Below, one piece after another: positions 1-9,864 of a DNA stretch of 64,000 nt (position 1 is the first letter of the stretch; each line of letters opens with the position of its first letter). Location: assembly GCF_001680005.1 (NCBI RefSeq), contig NC_033566.1:62001-126000 (forward strand), read 5' to 3'. A model generated the notes under the pieces. It saw only the letters and a program-made list of their open reading frames with translations, did no database searches and was not told where the DNA came from. The stretch comes from Plasmodium coatneyi. Its lineage: Eukaryota; Apicomplexa; Aconoidasida; Haemosporida; Plasmodiidae. A program made the position numbers and the translations under genes.

Positions 1-515
1 GTTCCTCCATGGAGAGCACTTGCTCCATGTGCAGCAGTTCCATGGATAGCCATTCCTCCCTGGACAGCACTTCCTCCATGGACAGCAGTTCCTCCATGGA
101 TAGCGGTTCCTCCATTGACAGCATCTGCTCCATGGACAGCCTCTTTGAGGAGCGAAGTGATGACTATCATTATGATGACTACGGTCCAACACCATATAGA
201 AGAAATAAAGCACAAAAAAATGAAAGAAGAATAGGGGTATTCCAACCCAGGGGATGTCGACCTAGAGGGTTTTTTAATAAACTGTTTTATGCTATAAAAA
301 GAAGCAGGACAAGAAACGCAAGAAAAGGGGGAGCATTCCTGTCCCCTTTCGTATTGACCCTTTTCGCTTTATATTTATTAGTTTTGCCTTGTGTTGGTTT
401 GATTGTTGCTTTTACGGTAGGTCCACCACCACCCTATGCATGGACCACTTGTGGCATAGCAATTTCTGCATTCATAGCATTTATCTTTTGGAGTGTGGTC
501 GTTGGAACAAAATGA
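1..515 (+). CDS. Exported two-TM protein with Ser-Met-Asp repeats (5' partial)
   Basis: The frame is open at the left edge, so the first bases (Ser-Ser) already lie inside the gene and the methionine at position 9 is only a repeat residue. About 45 residues are degenerate SSMDS units (SSMDSSSSMDSGSS), then a charged Tyr/Asp segment, a basic stretch (KRSRTRNARK), and two hydrophobic segments near bases 343-415 and 437-506 separated by a Pro-rich loop (VGPPPPYAWTT). The stop is TGA at 513-515. Two C-terminal membrane segments after a variable, repeat-rich region are the layout of exported two-TM proteins of Plasmodium; the signal peptide and export motif would lie upstream of the window. The repeat is almost the same as one in the lipid-transfer protein gene at 9.9 kb. 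Family not recognised beyond that layout. Confidence 0.72.
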   Translation, partial: SSMESTCSMCSSSMDSHSSLDSTSSMDSSSSMDSGSSIDSICSMDSLFEERSDDYHYDDYGPTPYRRNKAQKNERRIGVFQPRGCRPRGFFNKLFYAIKRSRTRNARKGGAFLSPFVLTLFALYLLVLPCVGLIVAFTVGPPPPYAWTTCGIAISAFIAFIFWSVVVGTK

Positions 516-1020
516 TCCGTACCAAACCGAACCAAGCCGTTTGGGATGAAGGAGAACCATTACAAACCGTTGTTAGAAGGACTCGTACACACCGTTGTTA
601 AGAGGAGGGAAGAAGGAATGAACAACCGCTGCAAACCACACTGAACAGTGTTGAACCGCTGTTTGAGGAGGAGGAAGGGAGGAACAGCCGTTACAAAGGG
701 TTACGGAGCGTTGGGAGGAACCGTTGTTGTTTGAAGGAGGAAGGAATTGAACAACCTTTGTTAGGATGAACCGTTGTTTTGGGGAAGGAAAGAAGGTGTT
801 AGGGTGGTGATTGGTGGAAGGAAGGTTGTTGGGGGTGGTAGGTAGAAGGAAGGTTGTGTTAGGGGTGGAAGGAGAACCTTTGTTTTGGATGAAGGAGAAC
901 CTTTGTTTTGGATAAAGGAGAACCGTTGTTTGGGGTGGAAGGAATGTTGTTAGTGGTGGGAGGAAGGATGTTAGGAGGGGACGGTAATGTTGTTCCCTCC
1001 CTTGGGGGGAGGGAAGTTGT
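516..1020. repeat. Degenerate GGAAGG / TTGTTAGG repeat tract
   Basis: Directly after the stop codon of the preceding gene the plus strand becomes G-rich and nearly C-free, with loosely repeated words such as GGAAGGTTGTTAGGGGTGG and GGAGAACCGTTGTTT. No reading frame of length is seen. The same vocabulary fills 7.2-8.5 kb. Probably 3'-flanking, noncoding. Confidence 0.6.
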
Positions 1021-2476
1021 TCCCTTCGGCGAAGACTGTTCCTTCTTTTAAATGGAACGTCTAAATGTAATATTCAATCTTCTCCCCGCCCCATCCTTTT
1101 TTCTTACCATGAAGTGCATAACATGATGGTTGCAATCACTCCTACCCGCGCGGTTTACAATAATATTTTGGTATATATTTCGATATGTGAACTAATAGGA
1201 ACTAATGCTCTTATGATGTCTGAAGAAGTATCTTATATTTATATGCAACAAAATGGCACGTACTCCTTTATTTTATTTCATTCTATGATTTCTTCACGTT
1301 AATAATATAAATAAAAAGTAATACTTACCGTTTAAAAAAAATACCGCAAAAAAAAAAAAAAAAAAAAAAAAAAGAATAACTTCCCCCGCCATAGAGAGAA
1401 CACATCCTCTTAAGTTGGATAGGTGTCCTTACCGGTCCCCCCCCCTTATTTCTTTTCCTATTGCTATAATTAAAAACAAAAAAAGAGAACGAAAATTTTT
1501 CATATATGATATTATATTTAATGGTAAAAAAAAAGAAAAGAACACACATATAGAACAAAAAATGTGCGATATATGTGAGCTTTTCTCCATTGCAATGTGC
1601 TCAATAAATATTATCTTAAATTTCATAAATAATATCTATGCTCCAGGTTCCGCTATAATGGCTGAATTTTTCTTTTTTCTTTTTCATAGCAAAAAAATTT
1701 GCGATATATATATCGTGTAAAAACCCGAAAAAAAAAAAAAAAAAAAATTCACAGTGTCCTCAATAAAAAACTTTGCATGTGTTATTTGAATTGCATGATG
1801 ATATATTAATAATGTTAAGATTAGTTTTATTTCATAATTTTTAGTGTTCGGCTTTTTAGTAAAGAAAAGTTCCCCTTTGCCCTTTTTTTTTAGTTAATTT
1901 TTTTTTTTTTTTTTTCTGTTTTCTTATATGAGTTTGCAAATATATATGTGTATATGTATATATATAAGGTCGAATATTTATTTACATATTTTTATATATA
2001 TATATAACTATATATGTATATATATATGTTTGCGACGTGTATAGTATATTTAAGACGAAAGGTATAAAATATAATCGTAAAGGGGAAATTTTTACTTCTC
2101 TTGCATATATGATTAATTATTGCGCCCTATATAAGCGTCCAATAAAATGATATGGAATGAGCACGAACATCACTTGAACCTGCTAACCAAAAAATATATA
2201 CATTGTACACGTAAAAGAAGTGGTCCCACGTAATCATGTTTTCTCTCCCATGAAAATATTGACCTCTTTCCCACAAAGAAACATTTGATTCTTTTATAAA
2301 TATGGAAGTATATGGAGCAAGGAGCGAGGAAGGGAGTACATATCATTTGACATTACTATGAAATATGCTACTACTAAGTAAAAAGAACAGCGGTAGATAC
2401 ATATTAAAAAGGATGACTACCTGAAAAAAATCGCACATAACATACACCAAAAAGCAAAGAAGGGGTGGGGGAAAAT
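1021..2476. other. Intergenic, AT-rich
   Basis: Contains homopolymer A and T runs (1345-1375, 1725-1748, 1890-1915) and TA-rich microsatellites (about 1935-2030). Short reading frames here are poly-A/T artefacts. Presumably the promoter and 5' UTR of the gene beginning at 2477; I see no distinct element. Confidence 0.5.
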
Positions 2477-5400
2477 ATGTTCCATTTTGTTCCTAAAACT
2501 TTTCTATGTACACTATTATTATGTGTAGTCCTAAATCCTTATAATGTAAGGCCTAAAAAGAAGATTACATATATATACATACATATATACACATATATGC
2601 ATATATACATATATCGGTATATATATAAGTACATATATATATGTATATACATCTATATGTATGTATATAATTATATGTGTGTACATGTATATTCTGCCTC
2701 TTTATATATATATAGACATAATTTGTTCTATTCTATGCACAGAAAATGAAGGTATATTGCCCACATACTAAACCTACCCATTATTTCCTAACCTAATTCT
2801 TTTTGTAGAGTAGCTCTTCCCCTATATTTACTGAGAACAGAATAAATCAAGATGGCCTAATCGTTGAACGCGCATCTCTGCAGGCGCCATATGCGCCGTC
2901 GCAGGATGAGGTTTGCTGGCCAACGCAATTTAATCAACAGAATGCACGTCAACCGTGTGTGGTCCAAAAATATGCAGGCCAGCAGAATTCAGTAAAATGT
3001 ACACTGGCCCACAATGCACTCGTTAATCGAATTGTGTCGAATGAATTGAACAACTCCACCAAATTACGGAATGTAGGTTCGTACACTGAAAGCAATGTAA
3101 AAGAAGGTGTTAGAACAAATGACTCGACGGGAAAAAAACAACAAACACGTCGACCATCCAACTTACCAAACACACCACCGCCGGAACCACCTACACCACC
3201 TTGGTCACCACCACCACAACAACAGGCACAACGACCATCAGACACACCACCCCTTCCATCTACACCACGAATACTACCGTCCATAGACGTATCGAACGGA
3301 GGCGGGGGGAAACAGAGTCGAGTAATGTCCTTGTTAAATGAAATAAAAGAAACATTATTAATCAGACCACAAATAATTGAAGCAAAATTAAAAAAATTAG
3401 AACAAGCTTTGCTAAATAATAAATTAATAACAGAATCCAAATTAAAGGAAGTGAAGCAGGTCTTATCCGATAGGGAAATAATAGGAAAAAAGAAAAGGAG
3501 CGTTTTCAAAGTCTTGAAGGAAAATTTTTTAAGCAATCCATCTATACGAAAATTAATGCTAAAAGAATTAGAAGACATTTTGCTAGGAAATGAATTAAAC
3601 ACTGAATACATTTTAAGTGTGATAAATAAAAATAAGTTTAGTAAGAGATTGGCCTATTTGCCTTTGTTAAATATATTTGGAAGATTCATCGTATCCAGAA
3701 AATTAATGGATGAATCGAAATTAAAAGAATTAAAAGGGGTTTTGCTAAGTGACCAACCTATCACAGAATCGCAATTACATGAATTAAAAGTGTTGCTAGT
3801 GGATGTATTACATAATATTACTAATGCAGATAATAACGCAACATCACAAAATAAAGTAAGTAATTATCACATCATTCGTCCCGTTCCTCCGGATGTGGAT
3901 GCGTATTACTTTTCACAGCGACCTTTCGATTCGGCAATCAATGTGGATGCGCGATACCCTGACCACCATTTATTGCAAAATGTGCATTCGCTCAAAAATC
4001 GGAACGAATTGCCTAGAAGGGAACCTTTCAATAGTGATGCATTTATAAGAAGGACCAATTTGAAAAGGAGAGAAAATTTATCTCTGGAGGTAGACCGTTC
4101 CCGGAGGACAAAAAAAGATGAACACTATAAAAGAAATGTGTCGCAAAAAGCAGATTTGGTAAAAAAGAATGAACTGTTAAAAAAGAAGGTTTTGAGGGAG
4201 GCCGATTTGGTGAAAGAGAATGACCTGTTGGAAAAGAGGCTCTTGAGAAAGGACCATTTGATAGGGACAAGTAATCTGAAAAGAGGTCATACCATTTTTC
4301 TCCCAAAATATGGAGACTCCATAGATGAAAATCCTGCTATAGACAGACGGGAAATATTACAAAAAAATGAGTTAATAAAAAAAATCCATATCAAAGAGGA
4401 TATTAGGAAACCGACACCAAAGAGGGATTCACTAGAAAAAGTTCCTGTGGAAATCACCCCAAAAGACGACAAATTACCAAAGAGCGACCCTCTGGTAAAA
4501 GTTCCTGTGGAAGAAAGCACCACAAAGGACAAATTAACAAAGAGCGATGTGGCAAATAAAACGGGCAAAACAGAAATCGACCAAATCACAAAAAAGAAAA
4601 AATGGACTATAGAAATACATATGAGTGAAAGAAAGCAAACAGATGAAATAATAACGAGTAAAAAGAAAAAAAAGAAAACTGCTATTATAAGCACGCACAT
4701 GTGTGAAAAAAATCATGTAAGTGAACTCACAGACGACACCCTCGAATCTAAAAGCAAAGATGATGATAAAAACGTGGAAGAAGAAGAAAAAGCAGTCGCT
4801 AAGAAGAAAAAATTCAAGGTAGATGTACATTTAGAAAAAAAAAAAAAGAAAAAGGGAAAACCTGTAATTAAAAAAAAAACATGGATAATTGAAGCAATTA
4901 TGAAAAATGTTGCCCCAAAGAAGGAGTTGGAAATATTAAAAGAATTACCTGTGTCCCATGTAATTGATGTAGACGTCAACGATCCGTTATACCGAACAAA
5001 AGAAGAAATTCTTTTTGAAAGTATTCTTGCGAACCCTATAAAAGAACCTAGTAGAAAAAAAAGGAGAGCTGGACTTTTAAAGAAATTGGCTATTTATGGA
5101 TTAGTACCAACACTTGCTATAGGAGCTATAATAGGTTTAACAATAGGATATATTCATGTAGCGCCCATAGATGTTTATTTAGACTCTACTGCTGTAGGCC
5201 TCAAGAAAACTGCTGAAATTGTTGTACAGGAAGCGCCTACAATTGCACTTAACCTTGGACTGTGCTTGGCTGATAATGTAATGAACTCTTTCTTGGAGAC
5301 TTTTTCGCTTTTTAATCCTTTTATTTCTGCTGCACAATGTACAGGAAATGCGGTAGCAAGTACCGTATCTGCCGTTACTGAAGCCGCATTGGAGGGTGCT

Positions 5401-5661
5401 GCTGTAGCTACTTCATATGGTACATTATATGGTGTATTGCAAATAATGTTCCCATCATTAATAGCTCTTGGAGTTGCAGTCCTTATTTATATTATATTCT
5501 TATATTTAGATGAAAAAGGGAAGATGGAATGGTTCCACAGATATAGAAGGAAGTTTATAAAAAGTATAAAGAAGAAATATAATGAATTTAAGATGTCCAG
5601 AAAAACAAAAAAGAGGAAAAGATGGTATAGGAAATTTCTATCTAAAATGGAATACATATGA
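2477..5661 (+). CDS. Exported Lys-rich two-TM protein, unknown function
   Basis: Two-exon model: exon 1 2477-2545, intron 2546-2808 (GTAAGG...TTTGTAG, AT microsatellite inside), exon 2 2809-5661, phase 0, 973 residues. Exon 1 is a signal peptide (TFLCTLLLCVVLNPYN). No canonical RxLxE/Q/D follows; the nearest sequence is RASLQ. The body has a Pro-rich patch (TPPPEPPTPPWSPPPQQQ), helical repeats of the type ESKLKELKGVLLSDQ, then DLVKKNELLKKK-type repeats and Lys blocks. The last 220 residues hold two hydrophobic segments (near LAIYGLVPTLAIGAIIGLTI and FPSLIALGVAVLIYIIFLY) around an Ala/Gly-rich loop with two cysteines, ending in a short, very basic tail. That C-terminal layout resembles RIFIN/STEVOR/two-TM families in architecture only; no sequence match is claimed. 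Likely exported to the red cell. Confidence 0.8.
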
Positions 5662-6360
5662 ATAAGGAATAAAATGTATATATCCTAACTGCGCCTGTGT
5701 GTGCTTTTAAGAGAGTAGTATCATATGTTAAGATATATGTATTTAATTTTTTTTTTTCTATTTTTTTTTTTTTTGTGCAAATTAAAATATCATAAACTGA
5801 CTAATATAATTCCGCCAAAATGTATATTATTCATCCAAAATTATGAAATTGCCCAATTGTGCCTTAGCACATTTTATATATTGTGGTACGTAAATATATA
5901 TAGTAATAGCAACCATAATACACACATATACATATATATATATTATATGAATGTATACAAAATATAATATTGGACTTAGCTGAAAAAGGTAAGGGAGTAG
6001 TGAGCAGCTCAAATAATACACATAGTACACAATGTATATACATATATGTACTATATAAATGATTTATGTATATAATATATTCATCACGATAAAAAGAAAA
6101 AAAATGTAGTAACGTTATTATTACTAAATAATCATAAACATAAATAAAAGAAAAAAAGAAGTTGCATTCCTCTGTAAACATAATAAGGAGAGCTCGTAAA
6201 TAATAGTATAATATATTCCTCGCACAAACAATCACATACGATACAATGAAATAATATAGTAAATCTATAAAGAATGTATATGGGAGAAAAAAAAAAAAAA
6301 AAAAAAAAAAAACATACCTCCAGAATAAATTCATTGTACACATAGAAATATGAACAGAAA
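5662..6360. other. Intergenic, AT-rich
   Basis: Poly-T and poly-A runs (5749-5775, 6285-6312) and TA microsatellites. No coding signal; open frames on either strand are homopolymer artefacts. Confidence 0.5.
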
Positions 6361-7206
6361 ATGGTTGAAGAACGGGCAGATCTGAGGGTTAATTTCCATT
6401 CAGGGTAGAGACCCTAATCGTATACATATATAATACCTCATGAATAGTAGAATAAATAATAATGAAGGAATGTGTAATAATACACATATATATGTTGCCA
6501 TATTTACCCTTACAGGAGAGTCACCTGAATTTATTCCCCTCAAGGTTAAGTTTATACAAAGAATTCGAAGGAAAAACTGTTTCAAATAGCTGTACTAAGC
6601 AGAAGGAAGGAGGAAATGCTAAGAGTCAAATAGGGACTTATCAGGGTATTGAGAAGCATGCCGAATAAATTGTGGGAGCCTACTGTTACCTACATGGTAA
6701 CGGAAAGGTCCACAAATATACTGATGATTTGTGCTATACTTTTTATTATTGGCTCGGGGATATATTATCAAAGCACTTAAAATCTGCTGAATCATTTCAG
6801 ACCGTCATGAATGCAATTTACGATGAATTGAAGGAATCAGTTACTGGAAGTGTATGCAGAATAATATGCAATGATATTAAGAAAGAATATTTCGACCGAC
6901 TGAAAAGAGTATACGATTTCTCTCAGGACTACTTATATATCGAACAGTATTCAGAGGGACGTAACAAAACCTGTATTAAGAAATATCTAGAACATCTCCA
7001 AAAAATTGTGGAAGATTATACGCTTGTACTGGCAGGTTGTACAGGGAACGACAGTACTGCATGTTTCCAGAAATTTAAGGATGTTTTTCAAAAATAGGAT
7101 ACTGAAGGAACAACAAAATTAACATGTAAATTGGAAGGTGAACCTCCTTCTCCAAAGAAACCTTCTGCTGGAGACGACTTCGACTTAGGAGACGCCGTGG
7201 TAGATG
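6361..7206 (+). pseudogene. KIR/PIR-family variant antigen pseudogene
   Basis: Exon 1 6361-6387 (MVEERADLR), intron 6388-6515 (GTTAATTT...CCTTACAG), exon 2 from 6516, both phase 0. Exon 2 begins ESHLNLFPSRLSLYKEFEG and includes CYTFYYWLGDILSK and spaced cysteines typical of the PIR ectodomain (KIR in P. knowlesi, VIR in P. vivax). Two in-frame stops interrupt it: TAA at 6666-6668 and TAG at 7095-7097. The same frame stays coding-like after both, up to a GTAAGT donor at 7207. The expected membrane and tail exons are not found; repeats fill the next 2.5 kb. So the gene is broken by nonsense changes and probably lost its 3' end. An intact KIR on the minus strand at 14-15.6 kb gives the reference layout. 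Confidence 0.8.
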
Positions 7207-7209
7207 GTA

Positions 7210-8450
7210 AGTGGTACATGTTTTTTATGGTGCTACATTGCTTTATGATGGTGAGAAAGAAGGAGAAGGGTTGTTAGGATGGTGGTAGGTGGGTTGTTAT
7301 GGGTTGTGGAAGGAAAGTAGTGTTGGGGTGATAGTTGGAAGGAAGTTTGTGTTAGGGGTGATTGGTGGAAGAAAGGTTGTTAGGGAGGTCTTATGGGTGG
7401 TAGGGTGGAAGGAAGGTTGTTAGGGGTGGTAATTGGAAGGAAAGGATGTCTAAGGAGGAGGAAGGAAGGGGTCTAAGCATATAAGGAAGGAAGGTTCTAA
7501 GGAATAGAAAGGAATGGGTCTAAGGAAGGATGAGAAGGAGTGTCTAAGGAGGGAAGGAAGGAAAGGGGATGAAGGAAAGAGGAAGGGTTGGATGTTGGAT
7601 TTCGCATTTAGGGTGTCAAGAGTAAGGGGCAAGAAGGAAAGTCTCTAATGAGGGAAGGAGTGTCTAGGGAGGAGGAAGGAAGGAGAGACTAAGTAGGGAA
7701 GGAAGTAGGGTCTATGGAAGGAAGGAAGTGGTGTTATGGTGGTAGTAGGTGAAAGATTTTTTGAGGTGGTAGGGTAGAAGGCAGGTTCTTAGGGGGTTGG
7801 TGGAAGGAAGGTTGTTAGGTTGGTGGAAGGGAAAGTTGTTAGGTCGGTGGTTGGTGGTTGGTGGTAGGTGGGTTGTTAGGTGGTTGGTGGAAGGTTGTGT
7901 TAGGTGGTTGGTGGAAGGTTGTGTTAGGGGTGATAGGTGGAAGGAAGGTTGTTGGGGGTGGAAGGAGAACCGTTGTTTGGGGTGGAAGGATTGTTGCTAG
8001 GTCGGTTGCTAGGTGGTAGCGGTGTTTGAATGAAGGTTGTTAGGTCTTTGTTGGTAGGTGGTAGGTGGGTTGTTAGGTAGTTGGTGGTAGGTGGGTTGTT
8101 AGGTGAAAGGAGGATGGGTTGTTAGGGATGGTAGGGTGGAAGGAAGATTGTTCGGAGTGATGAAAGGATGGTTGTGTTGGGATGAAAGGAACGTTGTTAG
8201 GGCTGGAAGGTTATTAGGGTTGTGAAACGAAGGTTGTTAGAGGTGGTAGAATGATGTTGTAATGGTGGTAGAATGATGTTGTAAGGGTGGTAGAATGATG
8301 TTGTAAGGGTGGTGAAAAGAAGGTTGTTATGGTAGTCTGCGCAAAGGTGCACTTTGTGGAAGGTATGCAGTGAAGTGTACAGGATGGTGCACTTAATGGG
8401 GGTATATAGTGAAGTGTGCACGAAGGTGCACTTAGGGATGGTAGGTAGAA
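7210..8450. repeat. Strand-asymmetric G-rich degenerate repeats
   Basis: Plus strand is built from variants of GGAAGGAAGGTTGTTAGG, GGTGGTAGGTGG and GGGGTCTAAGGA, with C rare for over a kilobase. Local short tandem runs occur, for example GGTAGAATGATGTTGTAAG near 8245-8320 and AGTGAAGTGTGCA near 8370-8430. No supported gene. It begins right after the splice donor of the KIR pseudogene, so it may be an expanded intron. Confidence 0.7.
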
Positions 8451-8891
8451 GGAAGGTACTTCCTTAAGAACAGGAAGTTTTAAGGGAGTAAAAAAGGAAG
8501 GTTTAAGGAAGTAGAAAAGAAGGCTTAAGAGGTAAGGGAAAAAGGAAGACTTAAAAAGAAAATGATGTTTAAAGAATGAGTGTAAAGGAGGAAGGTTTAA
8601 GCTTTAAAGAAGGAAGGTTTAAGGAAGAAAAAAAGAAGAAGCAAGGTGTAAGGAAGGAATATTTAAGGGAGCAAAGAAAAGGAAGGTTTAAGAAGGAAGG
8701 AAAAAAGGAAGGTTTAAGATGGAAGGAAAAAGGAAGGTTGTAAAAGAACGAAAAAGGAATTTTATAAAAAAGAAAATTTTAAGGGAGTAAAAAAGAGAAG
8801 GTTTAAAGTGAGAAAAAAGAAGGAAGTTTTAAGGGTTAAAAAAAAAGAAGAAAGGACAAGTTTTAAGGTATAAAGAAGGAAAGGAAGGAAA

Positions 8892-8927
<36 letters not shown>

Positions 8928-9180
8928 GAAAGAAGAAAGGAAAGAAAAAAGAAAAGAAGAAGGAAAAAAGAACGTATGCAAAGAAGAAAGGAAGAAAAGA
9001 AAGAAGAAAGAAAAAAAAAAAAATGAAGGAATGAAAGAAAGAAAAGGAATTCTTCATTTTAGGAGGAAAAAAATTCTTCACTTTAGAATGTAAGCAAAGA
9101 AGAAAGAAAAGAAGAAGGAAAAAAGAACCTATGCAAAGAACAAAGAAAAAAAAAAAAAAAATACATTAATATTAGGACAA
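8440..9180. repeat. Polypurine tract (AAGGAAGGTTTAAGG, GAAA units)
   Basis: Continues the asymmetry as an almost pure purine strand: AGGAAGGTTTAAGGA variants grade into GAAA and GGAA runs (clear tandem GAAA near 8895-8930). The long opposite-strand frame of Phe/Ser/Leu here is a composition artefact. Confidence 0.7.
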
Positions 9181-9489
9181 AAGAAGAACGAAAAGAAAAA
9201 AAATAAAATAAATAATCCAAAATAATGGTGCGAATTAATATAAATCGTTGCGGATCGAAATTAAAAAATCGGTTTTAATAAAATTATTTTATTTTTTTTT
9301 TTTTGCAGCTTTAGTCAAAATTAATCCTACAAAAGCGCAGATATATATATAAGCACGAAATCGTTATTCAAAAAAAAAAAAAATACAACATGAGATAAAC
9401 AAAAAAAAAAAAAAAATGTAAAAAAAAGAAAAATACTAGCATTATTCACAAAAGGAGAAACTACCGATTTTTTGAGACTGATCAGAACA

Positions 9490-9815
9490 GTCCAAACATC
9501 TAACAACAGTCCAACCATCTAACAACAGTCCAACCACCTAACAACAATCCAACCATCACAAACACTCCAACCATCACAAACACTCCAACCATCACAAACA
9601 CTCCAACCATCTAACAACAGTCCATCCACTACAAACAGTCCAACCATCTAACAGCACTCCAACCATCTAACAACCCTCCAACCATCTAACAACACTCCAA
9701 CCATCTAACAATACTCCAACCATCTAACAACACTCCAACCACCACAAACACTCCAACCACCACAAACACTCCAACCACTACAAACACTCCAACCACCACA
9801 ACCACCCTAACAACC
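9490..9815. repeat. Tandem 18-19 bp CCAACCATCTAACAACA repeats
   Basis: About 17 units of the forms TCCAACCATCTAACAACAG and TCCAACCATCACAAACAC, varying by small changes, ending about 50 bp before the lipid-transfer gene. G is almost absent on the plus strand. The reverse complement (GTTGTTAGATGGTTGGA) is close to the G-rich vocabulary at 7.2-8.4 kb, so this is the same sequence class on the other strand. Confidence 0.85.
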
Positions 9816-9864
9816 TTGTAATAAACAAACACGTGAACCAAATTACCCAATTGTGACCCCCAAG

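Noticed and set aside
8863..9081. Long minus-strand Phe/Ser/Leu frame
   Set aside because: It is the reverse of a polypurine GAAA/GGAA tract; stop codons are simply absent from such DNA.
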